Assembly (NCBI RefSeq): GCF_000227745.2
Contig: NC_018012.1
Span: 186,001-250,000 of the forward strand
Reading direction: 5' to 3'
From: Thiocystis violascens DSM 198
GTDB taxonomy: Bacteria > Pseudomonadota > Gammaproteobacteria > Chromatiales > Chromatiaceae
Length of the DNA stretch: 64,000 nucleotides
A program made the position numbers and the translations under genes. The notes beneath the pieces are model-generated. The model was not told where the DNA came from. It made no database searches and was given only the letters and a program-made list of their open reading frames with translations. Each line of letters starts with the position of its first letter. Position 1 is the stretch's first letter. Positions 50,265 to 62,284 of the stretch are shown piece after piece.

Positions 50265-50354
50265 GGAGAGGTGTCCGAGAGGCTTAAGGAGCACGCCTGG
50301 AAAGTGTGTATAGGTTAATCCCTATCGAGGGTTCGAATCCCTCCCTCTCCGCCA
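50265..50354 (+). tRNA. tRNA-Ser (GGA)
   Basis: 90 bases including CCA. Acceptor GGAGAGG pairs with CCTCTCC; the anticodon loop CTGGAAA has anticodon GGA; a long variable arm (TATAGGTTAATCCCTAT) and T-arm (GAGGGTTCGAATCCCTC) are typical of tRNA-Ser. Confidence 0.97.
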
Positions 50355-51031
50355 ATCCCATAAAAAAACAATATTTAGTTCAACCGCTTATGTCGCATTT
50401 TTTTAAGCGGCCCCCAATTGCCTCCCTCCGCTTCGACATTGGCTCAGGCGACATTCGCCATTAAGACTCCTACATTCTGTCTTTGTCGCAATCTGACGCT
50501 TTGGCTGCTCTCGATAACTCTCAGTAACCCGGCTTAGACTTTGAGTTGGATAGACTCTGAGACTCGGCTGGACTCGCTGTGGGAGTGGCCGGATCGGAAT
50601 GCGCTCATGATGAGCGGACACTGAACCTGTTGCATCGCGCGCGTTCTATAGTCGCTGTGAAGACGCCCTGATTCAGGGCGGGCCGGTCGAAAGACCAACC
50701 TACCTTCTGGTGCTTGACGCACTTGTTTCGTGCGGATTAGGTTTGGTCATCCGGCATCGCTTCTACTGGTTCCAGTCCCCTTACTTTGCCAGTTGTGGCG
50801 CGGGGGTTGAACCGCTTCGGGTATCCGATGCGTTATTGATGCGTCGGCCGAACTGCGCCCGAAGCCTCGGGTATCGTCGCTGACTCGGTTTGACTGGCAA
50901 TGGCGCAATTTTTGCGTTGAGTTTAGACCAAGCCTTGTCTTTCACCCTCATCGCCCCGAGCATTTATTGCAATTGGCGCTTTCGACATCGGGCCGGGTGG
51001 GCACCATCAGTTTCCGAGTGAGGTTACGTCT
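50355..51031. other. Intergenic region between tRNA-Ser and prkA
   Basis: 677 bases. Frames are short and not credible; an inverted CCGCTTA/TAAGCGG pair around 50386-50409 has a T-rich loop. I see no repeat family member or clear promoter, though the prkA operon promoter should lie here. Confidence 0.5.
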
Positions 51032-52954
51032 ATGTCGATCTTCGAACGCTACCAGGCACGTTATGAAGCCTCCCGCGAGGAGGTGCTGAGCCTGGACGAG
51101 TATCTGCAACTTTGCAAGTCGGACCCGAGCGCCTATGCGGGCGCCGCGGAGCGTCTGCTGATGGCGATCGGCGAGACGGAGATGGTCAACACCCGCGACG
51201 ATCCGCGCTTGAGCCGGGTCTTTCAGAACAAGATGCTGCGGCGCTATCCGGCCTTCTCCGAGTTCTACGGGATGGAGGAGCCGATCGAGCATCTGGTGTC
51301 CTATCTGAAGCACGCCTCCCAGGGTCTGGAGGAGAAAAAACAGATCCTCTATCTGCTCGGGCCGGTGGGCGGCGGGAAGTCGTCCCTGGCCGAGAAGCTC
51401 AAGGAACTGATGCAGGAGCGGCCCTTCTACGCCATTCATGGCTCGCCGGTGTTCGAGTCGCCGCTCGGTCTTTTTTCGCCGGAGGAGGACGGCCCCATCC
51501 TGGAAGAGGATTATGGGATTCCGTCGCGCTATCTGCGCACCATCATGTCGCCCTGGGCGGTGAAGCGGTTGCAGGAATACCGCGGCGATATCACTCGGTT
51601 CAAGGTGGTGAAGCTGTATCCCTCGATGCTGGAACAGGTCGCGATCGCCAAGACCGAGCCGGGGGACGAGAACAATCAGGATATTTCCTCGCTGGTGGGC
51701 AAGGTCGATATCCGTCAGTTGGAGCGGTTCGCGCAGAACGACGCGGATGCCTATAGCTATTCCGGTGCCCTGTGCCGCGCCAATCAGGGCATCATGGAAT
51801 TCGTCGAGATGTTCAAGGCGCCGATCAAGGTGCTGCATCCGCTGCTGACCGCGACCCAGGAAGGTAACTATAACGGCACCGAGGGTCTTTCGGCGTTGCC
51901 CTTCCAGGGGATCATTCTGGCCCACTCCAACGAGTCGGAATGGCAGACCTTCCGCAACAACAAGAATAACGAAGCCTTTCTGGATCGGGTCTTTATCGTC
52001 AAGGTGCCCTACTGTCTGCGGGTCAACGAGGAGGTCAAGATCTACGACAAACTCCTGCGCGGCAGTTCGCTCGCCGAATCGCCCTGCGCGCCCGGCACCC
52101 TGGAGATGATGGCCCAGTTCTCGACCCTGACACGCATCAAGGAGCCGGAGAACTCCAGCATCTTTTCCAAGATGCGCGTCTACAACGGCGAGAATCTGAA
52201 GGACACCGATCCCAAGGCTAAGTCGGTGCAGGAATACCGCGACTATGCTGGGGTCGACGAGGGCATGTCCGGAATTTCGACCCGCTTCGCTTTCAAGATC
52301 CTGTCTCAGGTCTTCAATTTCGATCACACCGAGGTGGCGGCCAATCCGGTCCATCTGCTCTATGTCCTGGAGCGCCAGATCGCCCGCGAGCAATTGCCGC
52401 CGGAGACCCAGGAACGCTATCTGAGTTATCTCAAGCAATATCTCGCGCCACGCTATGCCGAGTTCATCGGCAAGGAATTGCAGACGGCTTATCTGGAGTC
52501 TTATGCGGAGTACGGACAGAACATCTTCGATCGCTATGTCGTCTATGCGGATTACTGGATTCAGGATCAGGAATACCGCGATCCGGATACCGGCGAGATG
52601 ATGAATCGCGTGGCGCTGAACGAGGAGCTGGAGAAGATCGAAAAGCCGGCGGGCATCTCCAATCCCAAGGACTTCCGCAACGAGATCGTGAACTTCGTGC
52701 TGCGGGCACGGGCCAAGAATGGCGGCGCGAATCCGAAGTGGACCAGTTACGAGAAGCTGCGCGTGGTGATCGAGAAGAAGATGTTTTCCAATACCGAGGA
52801 TCTGTTGCCGGTTATCTCGTTCAATGCCAAGTCATCGGTGGACGAACAAAAGAAGCACGATCAGTTTGTTGATCGCATGACCGATAAGGGCTATACGCCG
52901 AAACAGGTGCGACTGCTGTCGGAGTGGTATCTGCGGGTCAGGAAGTCGAGTTGA
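51032..52954 (+). CDS. prkA: PrkA serine protein kinase/AAA+ protein
   Basis: 640 aa. The AAA+ N-terminus carries GPVGGGKSSLAEKL near residue 110 and the phrase PFYAIHGSPVFESPLGLF; the C-terminal half holds the kinase-like PrkA domain (SFNAKSSVDEQKKHDQFVDRM). It is YeaG-like. First gene of the conserved prkA-yeaH-spoVR operon, which is linked to stationary-phase and nutrient stress. Confidence 0.96.
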   Translation: MSIFERYQARYEASREEVLSLDEYLQLCKSDPSAYAGAAERLLMAIGETEMVNTRDDPRLSRVFQNKMLRRYPAFSEFYGMEEPIEHLVSYLKHASQGLEEKKQILYLLGPVGGGKSSLAEKLKELMQERPFYAIHGSPVFESPLGLFSPEEDGPILEEDYGIPSRYLRTIMSPWAVKRLQEYRGDITRFKVVKLYPSMLEQVAIAKTEPGDENNQDISSLVGKVDIRQLERFAQNDADAYSYSGALCRANQGIMEFVEMFKAPIKVLHPLLTATQEGNYNGTEGLSALPFQGIILAHSNESEWQTFRNNKNNEAFLDRVFIVKVPYCLRVNEEVKIYDKLLRGSSLAESPCAPGTLEMMAQFSTLTRIKEPENSSIFSKMRVYNGENLKDTDPKAKSVQEYRDYAGVDEGMSGISTRFAFKILSQVFNFDHTEVAANPVHLLYVLERQIAREQLPPETQERYLSYLKQYLAPRYAEFIGKELQTAYLESYAEYGQNIFDRYVVYADYWIQDQEYRDPDTGEMMNRVALNEELEKIEKPAGISNPKDFRNEIVNFVLRARAKNGGANPKWTSYEKLRVVIEKKMFSNTEDLLPVISFNAKSSVDEQKKHDQFVDRMTDKGYTPKQVRLLSEWYLRVRKSS

Positions 52955-52997
52955 TTTCCGAGTTTGAACGATAAGCGGCAGTTCCAAGCGAGCACCT

Positions 52998-54266
52998 ATG
53001 TCAAACTTCATCGACCGGCGTCTGAATGGCAGGAACAAGAGCGCGGTCAATCGCCAGCGTTTTCTCAAACGCTATAAGACCCAGCTCAAGCGTTCCGTGG
53101 CGGATGCGGTCAACCGGCGCAGCATTACCGACATCGATTCCGGCGAGAAGGTCGGGATTCCGTCGCGGGATATTTCGGAGCCGGTCTTCCACCATGGAAA
53201 GGGCGGGGTCCGTGACATGGTGCACCCCGGCAACAAGGATTTTCAGAAGGGTGATCGCCTGCGTCGTCCGGAGAGCGGCGGCGAGGGTTCGGGACAGGGG
53301 AAGGCCAGCAAAGATGGACAGGGAGACGACGATTTCGTCTTCGAGCTGTCGCGCGAGGAGTTCATGGATCTGCTGTTCGAGGATCTTGAATTGCCGCATC
53401 TGGTGCGTAATCAACTGATTGGCACGACCGAATTCAAGTCGATCCGTGCTGGCTATGCGACCGTCGGCCCACCCTCGAATATCGATGTGGTTCGTTCGCT
53501 GAAAGGTGCCATCGCGCGCCGGACCGCCATCGGGGCGCCCCTGCGTGCGCGCATTCGCGAACTGGAGTCCGAGATCGAGACCCTGCTGGCCACCGGAATC
53601 GCCGAGGATGACCCGCAACTGTGCGCCTTGCGCGAGGAGATCGACCGGCTCAAGACCCGTATTGCCGCGCTGCCCTTTATCGATACCTTCGATCTGCGCT
53701 ACCAGAGTTTCGTGAAACAGCCGGAGCCGACCAGCAAGGCGGTGATGGTCTGTATCATGGATGTTTCAGGTTCCATGGATCAGGCGCGCAAAAACCTGGC
53801 AAAGCGGTTTTTCATCCTGTTGTATCTGTTTCTGAAGCGCAATTACGACAAGATCGAGGTGGTCTTCATCCGTCATCACACCATCGCCCAGGAGGTGGAT
53901 GAGCAGGAGTTTTTCTATTCCCGCGAGACCGGCGGCACGGTGGTGTCCAGCGCCTTGAATCTGGCGGATGAGATTCTGCGCGCGCGTTACGATCCGAGCG
54001 TTTGGAACATCTATGCCGCCCAAGCGTCGGATGGCGATAACTGGGATTCGGATTCGGGCGTCTGCCGGGATCTTCTGATCGATCGACTCATGCCATTGAT
54101 GCGCTATTACGCCTATGTCGAGATCACGCCGCGCCAGCATCAAAGTCTCTGGTATGCCTATCAGGAAGTCATGGCCGCTTACCCTCATTTCGCCATGCAG
54201 GAAATCGACGGCGCGGATGACATCTTTCCCGTGTTCCGGGAACTCTTCAAGAGGCAGGAGGCATGA
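52998..54266 (+). CDS. YeaH/YhbH family DUF444 protein
   Basis: 422 aa. It starts [20 protein letters not shown] and ends with a VWA-like domain whose MIDAS motif is in [13 protein letters not shown] near residue 253. DUF444 proteins always pair with PrkA and SpoVR. The stop overlaps the spoVR start (ATGA). Confidence 0.95.
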   Translation: MSNFIDRRLNGRNKSAVNRQRFLKRYKTQLKRSVADAVNRRSITDIDSGEKVGIPSRDISEPVFHHGKGGVRDMVHPGNKDFQKGDRLRRPESGGEGSGQGKASKDGQGDDDFVFELSREEFMDLLFEDLELPHLVRNQLIGTTEFKSIRAGYATVGPPSNIDVVRSLKGAIARRTAIGAPLRARIRELESEIETLLATGIAEDDPQLCALREEIDRLKTRIAALPFIDTFDLRYQSFVKQPEPTSKAVMVCIMDVSGSMDQARKNLAKRFFILLYLFLKRNYDKIEVVFIRHHTIAQEVDEQEFFYSRETGGTVVSSALNLADEILRARYDPSVWNIYAAQASDGDNWDSDSGVCRDLLIDRLMPLMRYYAYVEITPRQHQSLWYAYQEVMAAYPHFAMQEIDGADDIFPVFRELFKRQEA

Positions 54267-55864
54267 GCCAGAACATCATTTCCGAATCCGTGGAGTGGTC
54301 TTTCCCTCTGTTGGAGCGTTTCGACCGGGAAATCGGGAATCTCGCCCACAATGTCTATGGGCTGGAGACCTATCGCAATCAGATCGAGGTGATCAGCTCC
54401 GAGCAGATGATCGACGCCTATTCCTCCGTGGGTCTGCCGATCAATTATCCGCACTGGTCCTTCGGCAAGCAATTCGTCGCGACCGAGCAGACCTATCGGC
54501 GCGGTCAGATGGGTCTGGCCTATGAGATCGTGATCAATTCCGACCCCTGTATCGCCTATCTGATGGAAGAGAATACGCTACCGATGCAGGCGCTGGTCAT
54601 TGCCCATGCCTGCTATGGTCATAACAGCTTCTTCAAGGGGAATTATCTCTTTCGTACCTGGACCAGCGCCGACGCCATCATCGATTATCTGGTCTTTGCC
54701 CGCCGGTACATTGCTCAATGCGAGGAGCGTTACGGTCAGGAGGAGGTCGAGCTTCTGCTCGATTCCTGCCATGCGCTGATGAATCATGGCGTCGACCGCT
54801 ACAAACGCCCGGCCCCGCTCAGCATGGCGGAGGAACAGCGCCGTCAGCGCGAGCGCGAGACCTATCTTCAGTCGCAGATCAACGATCTCTGGCGGACCAT
54901 TCCCACGGCGGGCGGTGTCGAGGGTGCCCGGCAGGAATCGCGCTGGCCCGAGGAACCGCAGGAAAATCTGCTGTATTTCATCGAGAAAAACGCGCCGCTG
55001 CTCGAACCCTGGCAGCGCGAAATCGTGCGGATCGTGCGCAAGATCGGACAGTATTTTTATCCGCAGCGCCAGACCCAGGTGATGAACGAAGGTTGGGCCT
55101 GCTTCTGGCACTACACCCTCATGAACCATCTCTATGACGATGGCTTTGTCACCGACGGTTTCATGATGGAGTTTCTGCAATCCCATACCGGGGTCGTGTT
55201 TCAACCGTCATTCGATGTGCCGTATTACAACGGCATCAATCCCTATGCGCTGGGGTTTGCGATGATGCGCGACATCCGCCGCATCTGCGAACGGCCGACC
55301 GCCGAGGATCGCGAATGGTTTCCGGACATCGCTGGCGGCGATTGGCGAAAGGTGCTGGATTTCGCCATGCGCAATTTCAAGGACGAAAGTTTCATCGCCC
55401 AGTATCTGTCGCCGACCCTGATGCGGGATTTTCATTTTTTCGCGATTCGTGACGACGATCGCGAAGAGCACTTGGAAGTGACGGAAATCCATGAGGAACA
55501 GGGCTATCGGGCACTGCGTCTGCGGCTCGCGGAGCAATATAATCTCGGCAGCCGCGAGCCGAATATTCAGGTCTTCAAGGTGGATCGGCAGGGAGATCGC
55601 TCGCTGACCCTGCGTCATTTTTCGCATCGTCGTCGTCCCCTGGGCGACTCGATCGATGAGATGTTGCGCCATATTCGACGCCTTTGGGGTTTCACCGTGC
55701 GTCTGGAGACGGTTCACGAGGATGGTCGGGCGCAATTGATTGGCGAAGCCTTAGAGGGTGTAGACAAAATCAAACCGTTGTGGTCAACCGCCGCAGCAGG
55801 ATGCGCGCCTCCGCCAGCCAAACCCAGGTTTCGGAGACCGCTGGCAGACGGTCATGATGCATGA
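54263..55864 (+). CDS. SpoVR family protein, C-terminus altered by IS insertion
   Basis: 533 aa as read, of which the last 35 or so come from IS DNA. SpoVR signatures: [18 protein letters not shown] near residue 115, [14 protein letters not shown] near 275, and [17 protein letters not shown]. The native frame runs to GEA(L) at 55752 and then enters the IS left end, where it ends at 55864. The product is likely still functional because the family's end is variable, but the replaced tail could affect stability. Confidence 0.92.
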   Translation: MSQNIISESVEWSFPLLERFDREIGNLAHNVYGLETYRNQIEVISSEQMIDAYSSVGLPINYPHWSFGKQFVATEQTYRRGQMGLAYEIVINSDPCIAYLMEENTLPMQALVIAHACYGHNSFFKGNYLFRTWTSADAIIDYLVFARRYIAQCEERYGQEEVELLLDSCHALMNHGVDRYKRPAPLSMAEEQRRQRERETYLQSQINDLWRTIPTAGGVEGARQESRWPEEPQENLLYFIEKNAPLLEPWQREIVRIVRKIGQYFYPQRQTQVMNEGWACFWHYTLMNHLYDDGFVTDGFMMEFLQSHTGVVFQPSFDVPYYNGINPYALGFAMMRDIRRICERPTAEDREWFPDIAGGDWRKVLDFAMRNFKDESFIAQYLSPTLMRDFHFFAIRDDDREEHLEVTEIHEEQGYRALRLRLAEQYNLGSREPNIQVFKVDRQGDRSLTLRHFSHRRRPLGDSIDEMLRHIRRLWGFTVRLETVHEDGRAQLIGEALEGVDKIKPLWSTAAAGCAPPPAKPRFRRPLADGHDA

Positions 55865-56947
55865 TCAATCGACGGGCACGCTCATTCCACGCATGGGTGC
55901 GCTCGACAACCCAGCGCTTCGGCAGCGGAACGAAGCCGTCGGCGTTGGCGATCACCACTCGGTCAGGCGCCCCGTCCACGTGCCAGGAGCCAACGCTTTT
56001 GTTGGCTGGATGGCGCACGACTTCCACGCGGATCGCGTGGGTCTGCTCGGTGGTTTGGGCAAATTGACCGGCGTAGGCGCTATCGACAAACAGCGTGTTG
56101 ATCTGGGGGTACTTGGCGGCCGCGTCAGCGACGGCGCCCGAGGCGGCATCGCGGTCCTGAAGATTGGCCGCGACCACGCTCACCGCCAACACGAACCCCA
56201 AGGTATCGACCACCAGGCTGCGCTTGCGCCCCTTGACCTGCTTGCCCGCATCAAAGCCGCTCGGTCCACCCTGCGGCGAGCCGCGGGTCGATTGCGCATC
56301 CAGCACCGCCGCCGTCGGCGCGATCTCACGCCCCTCGCGTTCGCGCCATTGCCCCCGCAGTCGATCATGCATCTGCTCAAACTTCCCAGCCGCACTCCAA
56401 CGGCGAAACGTCTTGTAGACATTCTGCCAAGGCGCGAAATCGTGCGGCAGCATCCGCCACGCGCACCCCGTGCGCACCACGTAGCAACACGCCTCCAGGA
56501 TGCTCCGGCGCGACACGCGGGGCGGTTGACCCCGCCCGCCCGGCATCTCAAAGAGAGCGGCGACCAAGTCCCACTCCGCATCGGTCAGACAACTTGGGTA
56601 GCTTTGGTCGGGGTCGTGGCGACGATGCGCATCCGTATACCCATACCGACGCGGCGTTGCGCGCGCTTGCGCCTCGAGACCACTCTCGCCCCGGAGGCGC
56701 GTGACGCCCGCCTCCCGCAAGGACTTGCGAATCGTTGCTTCATGAGCCTCGATTCCCGTCCGTGCCGCGAGTTCCCGGGCAATCTCTGACAGCGTGGAGG
56801 TCGGGCGATCCGTGACAATTTGACGCAATACCGCTTGCTCCGCCTCGTGAATCTTGGGGGGACGACCAGCTTTCGACATCAGCGCACACCAGCTCAGTTG
56901 TAGACTGGTATACAAATAGCAGCTCAATTATTTTTGTCTACACCCTC
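55754..56947. mobile_element. IS5-family insertion sequence
   Basis: 1.19 kb with terminal inverted repeats GAGGGTGTAGACAAAA (55754-55769) and its complement TTTTGTCTACACCCTC (56932-56947), encoding one DDE transposase on the minus strand. The flanks are TTA (left) and TGA (right), so a TNA-type 3-bp duplication is imperfect. Inserted at the 3' end of spoVR. Confidence 0.9.
55770..56879 (-). CDS. IS5-family transposase
   Basis: 369 aa from the ATG at 56879-56877. An N-terminal winged HTH (about 10-70, ATIRKSLREAGVTRLRG) is followed by the DUF4096-like segment (SCLTDAEWDLVAALFEM) and the DDE core: SLVVDTLGFVLAV with the first Asp, LFVDSAYAGQF with the second, and RWVVERTHAWNERARRL with the Glu. 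It is complete and probably active. Confidence 0.93.
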   Translation of the reverse strand: MSKAGRPPKIHEAEQAVLRQIVTDRPTSTLSEIARELAARTGIEAHEATIRKSLREAGVTRLRGESGLEAQARATPRRYGYTDAHRRHDPDQSYPSCLTDAEWDLVAALFEMPGGRGQPPRVSRRSILEACCYVVRTGCAWRMLPHDFAPWQNVYKTFRRWSAAGKFEQMHDRLRGQWREREGREIAPTAAVLDAQSTRGSPQGGPSGFDAGKQVKGRKRSLVVDTLGFVLAVSVVAANLQDRDAASGAVADAAAKYPQINTLFVDSAYAGQFAQTTEQTHAIRVEVVRHPANKSVGSWHVDGAPDRVVIANADGFVPLPKRWVVERTHAWNERARRLIMHHDRLPAVSETWVWLAEARILLRRLTTTV

Positions 56948-57047
56948 TGAGCGAGCGCTTTCGGTCTCTGTCTCATTTTGAAGACACAAGCGGATTTTCC
57001 AGAAACGGTATAGTGGCCATCTTTGCGATGGTCCTTGAGGACGGGCG

Positions 57048-58766
57048 ATGAAGTTCCCTGTTTATTCGAATATTTTTGTGCTCCTGTTCGCCTTTCTGCC
57101 CGCGCTGGCGCATTCCTCCTCGCTGTTGGGCCGCACCCTGGAGTCGTTGCGCGAGTCCGAGACCGCCGCCGTCGATGGAGTTCACCTGCTCTCTGGACGT
57201 CTGCTCGCCGAGTTTTACGCGCTGCGGGAGCATCGACTCGTCTGGACCGAGCCCGCACGGATCGACGCCCTTCTGCTCCTGGTCGAGGAGAGTCGCCTGG
57301 AGGGCTTCGCACCCCAGGATTTTCATGTGGAGACCTTGCGCGAGCTGAGTCTTCCGCATGCCTTCGACGCACTCTCCGAGGCGGAGCGCATCGGCGCGGA
57401 CATCAAGCTCAGCGACGCGCTGCTACGTTATGTTCATCACACCCGTTTCGGCAAGCTCGATCCCGTCGCGGTCGATCCGAAACGCAATGATCGCAAGCCA
57501 GTTCCCGCCGAACAGCTACTCGCCGACATGATGGGGGCGGTGGAGGCCGACGATCCAGACGCCTTTCTGTCTTCCCGGCTCCGGCATCCCTTCTGGTACG
57601 AGGATCTCAAGCGCGGGCTTGCAAGGTATTTGGGCAAGGCGAATCTGGAGGGGCTCGCGCCACTGCCGGTCGGAGCCATTTTGAGACAGGGCAACCGCGA
57701 TCCTCGGGTGGTCTTGGTGCGGGAACGACTCGGGTTGATCGGCGATCAGGAGATCCCGGTGCCGGCGGCGGACGCAACGCGATTCGATGAGTCGCTCCAC
57801 GCCGCAGTGGTCGCTTTTCAGCGGCGATTCGGCTTGTCCGCGGATGGCGCGGTGGGTCCGTCGACGATCGCCGCCCTGAACCAGCCGTTCGATGCTGGGA
57901 AGATCGAGCGCATTCGCATCAATCTGGAGCGCATGCGCTGGCTCTACAATGACTTGGGCGCCGATTACGTGTTCGTCGATGTGGCCGACTACAAGGCGCA
58001 TGTGGTGCGCGACGGCGGGATCGTCTGGAGTACGCGCGTGATCGTCGGCGAAAAGGACGCCCAGACGCCAATGTTCCGGGACACCATGGATCATCTTGTC
58101 TTCAATCCGACCTGGACGGTGCCGATCTCGATTCAGAAAAAGATGGGGCTGGTCTCTTCAAGCTACACGCTGGTCGATCGTCAGACGGGCCGCAAGTCCA
58201 GCGGCGGCGACGCGAGCAACTACAAGCGTTACCAAGTCGTCCAGCAACCGGGACCGCGCAATGCCCTGGGGCGTGTCAAATTCATGTTTCCGAACCGACA
58301 TTCGGTCTATCTGCACGACACGCCCAACAAGGGCCTTTTCGCGCGCGATCGTCGCGCGCTCAGTCATGGTTGCGTGAGGGTCCAGGATCCGGTCAGGCTT
58401 GCTGAAATCCTGCTTCAGGAGTCGGATTGGAGCCGCGGCAGGATCGACCAGGTGCTTGGCGGCAGCCGTACTCGGTACGTCAACCTTGAGAAAACCTTGC
58501 CGGTGTTGCTCTATTATCTGACCGCCCGCGCCGACGAGCATGGCGCGGTCCGCTTTCGGCCGGATATTTACGGACGCGATCAAAGCCTGCTGGAGATGTT
58601 TGCTGGTCCGGTGCTCCGTACTCGAATCGCCTTCCCGGAACCCCCAGCTCTGCCGGATTCCGAGTCCGCGCCAGCCTTGCCGCCAGCACCGACCGATCCC
58701 GAACTTGACGCTCCGCCAGCATCGAATGCCGTGCGGTTGACTCAGACTGAGAGTCCGGCGCCTTAA
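57048..58766 (+). CDS. L,D-transpeptidase (YcbB/LdtD type)
   Basis: 572 aa. Signal peptide about 1-22, a scaffold domain (about 45-220), a peptidoglycan-binding domain PGB_1 ([17 protein letters not shown] near 257-275) and the YkuD catalytic domain with [10 protein letters not shown] near 438 (catalytic Cys). A Pro/Ala-rich tail (about 535-570) is unusual. It would form 3-3 cross-links in the cell wall. Confidence 0.93.
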   Translation: MKFPVYSNIFVLLFAFLPALAHSSSLLGRTLESLRESETAAVDGVHLLSGRLLAEFYALREHRLVWTEPARIDALLLLVEESRLEGFAPQDFHVETLRELSLPHAFDALSEAERIGADIKLSDALLRYVHHTRFGKLDPVAVDPKRNDRKPVPAEQLLADMMGAVEADDPDAFLSSRLRHPFWYEDLKRGLARYLGKANLEGLAPLPVGAILRQGNRDPRVVLVRERLGLIGDQEIPVPAADATRFDESLHAAVVAFQRRFGLSADGAVGPSTIAALNQPFDAGKIERIRINLERMRWLYNDLGADYVFVDVADYKAHVVRDGGIVWSTRVIVGEKDAQTPMFRDTMDHLVFNPTWTVPISIQKKMGLVSSSYTLVDRQTGRKSSGGDASNYKRYQVVQQPGPRNALGRVKFMFPNRHSVYLHDTPNKGLFARDRRALSHGCVRVQDPVRLAEILLQESDWSRGRIDQVLGGSRTRYVNLEKTLPVLLYYLTARADEHGAVRFRPDIYGRDQSLLEMFAGPVLRTRIAFPEPPALPDSESAPALPPAPTDPELDAPPASNAVRLTQTESPAP

Positions 58767-59839
58767 ACCGCGTCAACTTTGGCGATGGACGCGGCTTCAT
58801 CGACCAACCGCCAGTTCAGATGTTCCCCGGCTGCCAGCGGGACGACTCGGCTTACGCCGAAGGGATACTGCTCAGGTACCTGCCAAGGTTCGCGGCGCAG
58901 CCGAATGGTCCCCGGATTGCGGGCGAGTCCATAAAAATCCGCCCCATGATGGCTGGCGAACCCTTCCAGTCGATCCAGCGCGCCCGCCTGCTCGAATGCC
59001 TCGGCGTACAGTTCGAGCGCGGCATGGGCGCTGTAAACGCCCGCGCAGCCGCAGGCGTTTTCCTTATCCCCGAGAGCGTGGGGAGCGCTGTCGGTCCCCA
59101 GGAAGAAACGTGGATGTCCGCTGACGGCCGCCTCCAGCAGAGCGAGACGATGGCGCTCGCGCTTGAGCACCGGCAGGCAATAGAAATGCGGGCGGATGCC
59201 GCCCGCCAGGATGGCGTTGCGGTTGTATAGCAGATGGTGTGGCGTGATGGTTGCCGCCAGCGTGTCCGGCCCCGCGCGGACGAACTCCACCGCGTCCGCC
59301 GTCGTGACATGCTCGAACACCACCTTGAGCGCGGGGAAATTCGTCACGATCCAGTCGAGACGTTTCGCGATGAAGCGTTGTTCGCGGTCGAAGATATCCA
59401 CCTCGGGGTCCGTCACCTCGCCATGCACCAGCAGCGGCAGACCTTCGATCTGCATCGCCTCCAGGATCGGAGAGAGACGCACCAGGTCGGTCACGCCGCT
59501 CTCCGAGTTGGTGGTCGCCCCCGCCGGATACAGCTTGCAGGCCGCCACCGCGCCGCTCGCCTTGGCGGTGGCGATCTCCTCGGGCGCCGTTTGGTCGGTG
59601 AGATAGAGCGTCATCAGCGGCTGGAAAGCGCTATCCGCGCGCAGCGCGGCCAGAATCCGCGCGCGATAGTCGAGCGCCTGAGCCGTGTCGACCACCGGCG
59701 GCTTGAGGTTGGGCATGACGATGGCCCGCGCGAACTGGCGGGCGGTGTGCCGGACGACATCCGCCATCGCCGCGCCATCGCGAAGATGCAGATGCCAGTC
59801 GTCGGGATGGGCGATGACGATTTCGTCGGGTTGGTTCAT
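58763..59839 (-). CDS. pyrC: Dihydroorotase
   Basis: 358 aa, class II type. Zinc ligands His16 and His18 in [10 protein letters not shown], the lysine in [13 protein letters not shown], and [20 protein letters not shown] near the active site. It closes carbamoyl-aspartate to dihydroorotate in pyrimidine synthesis. Its stop overlaps the end of the L,D-transpeptidase gene on the other strand by four bases. Confidence 0.96.
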   Translation of the reverse strand: MNQPDEIVIAHPDDWHLHLRDGAAMADVVRHTARQFARAIVMPNLKPPVVDTAQALDYRARILAALRADSAFQPLMTLYLTDQTAPEEIATAKASGAVAACKLYPAGATTNSESGVTDLVRLSPILEAMQIEGLPLLVHGEVTDPEVDIFDREQRFIAKRLDWIVTNFPALKVVFEHVTTADAVEFVRAGPDTLAATITPHHLLYNRNAILAGGIRPHFYCLPVLKRERHRLALLEAAVSGHPRFFLGTDSAPHALGDKENACGCAGVYSAHAALELYAEAFEQAGALDRLEGFASHHGADFYGLARNPGTIRLRREPWQVPEQYPFGVSRVVPLAAGEHLNWRLVDEAASIAKVDAV

Positions 59840-60278
59840 TTCGATCTGCGGGTTGTTGGTCCTTTCGTGTTGTTATTTTGACAGAAATGCAGCGACTCTA
59901 CCCATCCTCGAGCTTCGTGCCCTTCCTTCCGACGCGCTGACATCGCATGATTTTACTCAAACCCCAATGGTTGGCGCGGGCATTTTTGGTGCGTGTCGGG
60001 TATCCTGACGCTTCATCACGATGCGCGATCACGACTCAAGAACCGCGCCAGTCCTTAACGGATACCGTCATCAATGGGCCTTTTGCTCTTTGGCGCCAGT
60101 TTTGCTTCAATCCAGGGTCTAACTCCTGGTGTCAGATTTAAGCGAGCCCACATGGCCCGTGTCGACTCGACAGCCTCGTGGAGTCAGACCCCATTCTTAC
60201 AACCTCGCCATTCTCCGAACGCCCCGATTCGGCCGATCGCCCGATCCTTCCAACCGCTTTTTCAGGAATCCATGACTT
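59840..60278. other. Intergenic region with inverted repeat pair
   Basis: 439 bases without a gene. Inverted motifs GGGTCTAACTCC (60115-60126) and GGAGTCAGACCC (60180-60191), one mismatch apart, look like REP-type ends (REP/RAYT-like, recognised only by resemblance). Confidence 0.6.
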
Positions 60279-62159
60279 ATGACCAGTTCCCACGACGGCG
60301 CCACGCGCACCAGTAATCGAAAATTGCTCGACTGGGTCGATGAGATCGCCGCGCTCTGTCGCCCCGACCGCATCTACTGGTGCGATGGCAGCCAGGAAGA
60401 GTACAACCGGCTCTGCGAGGAGATGGTCACGACCGGCTCCTTCGTCCGACTGAATCCCGAGAAGCGTCCCAACTCCTATCTGGCCTGCTCGCACCCTAGC
60501 GATGTCGCGCGGGTCGAGGACCGCACCTTCATCTGTTCGACACGCGAGGAGGACGCCGGCCCAACCAATAACTGGATGGACCCGCGCAAGGCCAAGCCGC
60601 TGCTCAAGGAGATCTTCAAGGACTGTATGCAGGGCCGCACCCTCTACGTGATCCCCTTCAGCATGGGGCCGCTGGGCTCGCCGATTGCCCATATCGGTGT
60701 CGAGATCACTGACTCGCCCTACGTGGTCGTGAACCAGCGCATCATGACGCGCATGGGTCAGCCCGTGCTCGACGTGCTCGGTCCGGACGGCGCATTCGTG
60801 CCCTGTATCCATTCGGTGGGCGCCCCGCTGCACCCCGGTGAGGAGGACGTCCCCTGGCCCTGCGCCGCGCGCATCGAGGACAAATACATCACCCACTTCC
60901 CGGAGACCCGCGAGATTTGGTCCTACGGCAGCGGGTATGGTGGCAACGCGCTGCTCGGCAAGAAGTGTCTGGCGCTACGCATCGCCTCGGTCATGGCGCG
61001 CGACGAGGGTTGGCTGGCCGAGCACATGCTGATCATGGGAGTCGAGTCACCCGAGCACGAGAAACTCTATGTGGCGGCGGCTTTCCCGAGCGCCTGCGGC
61101 AAGACCAACTTCGCGATGCTGATCCCGCCCGCTGGCTACGAGGGCTGGAAGGTGACCACCATCGGCGACGATATCGCCTGGATCAAGCCGAACGCTGACG
61201 GTCGCTTCTATGCGATCAATCCGGAGTACGGTCTGTTCGGCGTTGCGCCCGGCACCAATGCAAGCTCCAACCCCAACGCGCTCGCCGCCACCAGCCGTGA
61301 CGCCATCTTCACCAACTGCGCCCTGACCGACGATGGCGACATCTGGTGGGAGGGGTTGACCGAGGAGCCGCCCGCGCACCTGATCGACTGGCAGGGCAAG
61401 GATTGGACCCCCGGTTGCGGTCGCCCGGCCGCACACCCGAACGCCCGCTTCACCGCGCTGGCCTCGGCCTGTCCCTCGATCGACCCAGAGTGGGAGAACC
61501 CCAAGGGCGTGCCGATCAGCGCCTTCCTCTTCGGCGGTCGGGTCAGCAAGCACTTCCCGCTGGTGTTCCAGAGCTATAACTGGGAGCACGGCGTCTACAT
61601 GGCCGCGACCATGGGGTCGGAGGCGACCGCCGCCGCCATCGGCCAGGCCGCCATGCGGCGCGACCCCATGGCCATGCTGCCCTTCTGTGGCTACAACATG
61701 GCCGACTACTGGCGCCATTGGCTGCGGATGGGGCGCCGTCATGTCGCCACGCCGCCACGCATCTTCCGCGTCAACTGGTTCCGCAAGGACAGCCACTCGC
61801 GTTTCATGTGGCCGGGATTCGGCGAGAACATGCGGGTCTTGGAGTGGATCGTGAAGCGTTGCAATCATCAGGGTGCGGGGGTGGAGAGTCCGCTGGGCTG
61901 GATTCCGAACTACGACGCCTTCAACTGGGAGGGGCTGGATTTCAGTCGTGACGATTTTTACGCGATCATGAACATCGATCGCGAGGTCGCGCGGCAGGAG
62001 ACCAACGATCAGGAGGAACTCTTCACGCGGTTCGGCGATCATCTGCCCCGCGAGATCGAGATCGAGCGCGAACTTCAGCTCTCGCGGCTCTTCCATTCGC
62101 CATCCATCTGGGATCTGTCGGTGGTTTCCGGTTCGCCTGAGACAGAAGCGCCGAAATGA
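60279..62159 (+). CDS. pckG: Phosphoenolpyruvate carboxykinase (GTP)
   Basis: 626 aa. The start at 60279 follows AGGAATCC and avoids a shifted upstream ATG at 60272. The P-loop [13 protein letters not shown] near residue 270 is that of the GTP-dependent form (not the ATP-form GxSGTGKTT). [27 protein letters not shown] and [13 protein letters not shown] fit. It converts oxaloacetate to PEP and CO2, useful for gluconeogenesis or anaplerosis in an organism that fixes carbon. Confidence 0.96.
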   Translation: MTSSHDGATRTSNRKLLDWVDEIAALCRPDRIYWCDGSQEEYNRLCEEMVTTGSFVRLNPEKRPNSYLACSHPSDVARVEDRTFICSTREEDAGPTNNWMDPRKAKPLLKEIFKDCMQGRTLYVIPFSMGPLGSPIAHIGVEITDSPYVVVNQRIMTRMGQPVLDVLGPDGAFVPCIHSVGAPLHPGEEDVPWPCAARIEDKYITHFPETREIWSYGSGYGGNALLGKKCLALRIASVMARDEGWLAEHMLIMGVESPEHEKLYVAAAFPSACGKTNFAMLIPPAGYEGWKVTTIGDDIAWIKPNADGRFYAINPEYGLFGVAPGTNASSNPNALAATSRDAIFTNCALTDDGDIWWEGLTEEPPAHLIDWQGKDWTPGCGRPAAHPNARFTALASACPSIDPEWENPKGVPISAFLFGGRVSKHFPLVFQSYNWEHGVYMAATMGSEATAAAIGQAAMRRDPMAMLPFCGYNMADYWRHWLRMGRRHVATPPRIFRVNWFRKDSHSRFMWPGFGENMRVLEWIVKRCNHQGAGVESPLGWIPNYDAFNWEGLDFSRDDFYAIMNIDREVARQETNDQEELFTRFGDHLPREIEIERELQLSRLFHSPSIWDLSVVSGSPETEAPK

Positions 62160-62249
62160 CGCGAACGGCGTAAGTGGCATCCGGACATTCCGTGTCGCCT
62201 GATGTGCAAAGCGACCTAGCGATGCGTGGGGGGACGCGGGACAAGCGGT

Positions 62250-62271
62250 GGCCGATCCCGCAGGATCGGCC
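62250..62271. terminator. Perfect 9-bp hairpin between convergent genes
   Basis: GGCCGATCC-CGCA-GGATCGGCC; no T-tract follows. It lies between pckG and the convergent small-protein gene; probably a transcription barrier for both. Confidence 0.5.
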
Positions 62272-62284
62272 AGACAGCAGGCCG

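Noticed and set aside
50041-50313. 90-aa plus-strand frame overlapping tRNA-Ser
   Set aside because: It runs into the tRNA gene and has no coding signs.
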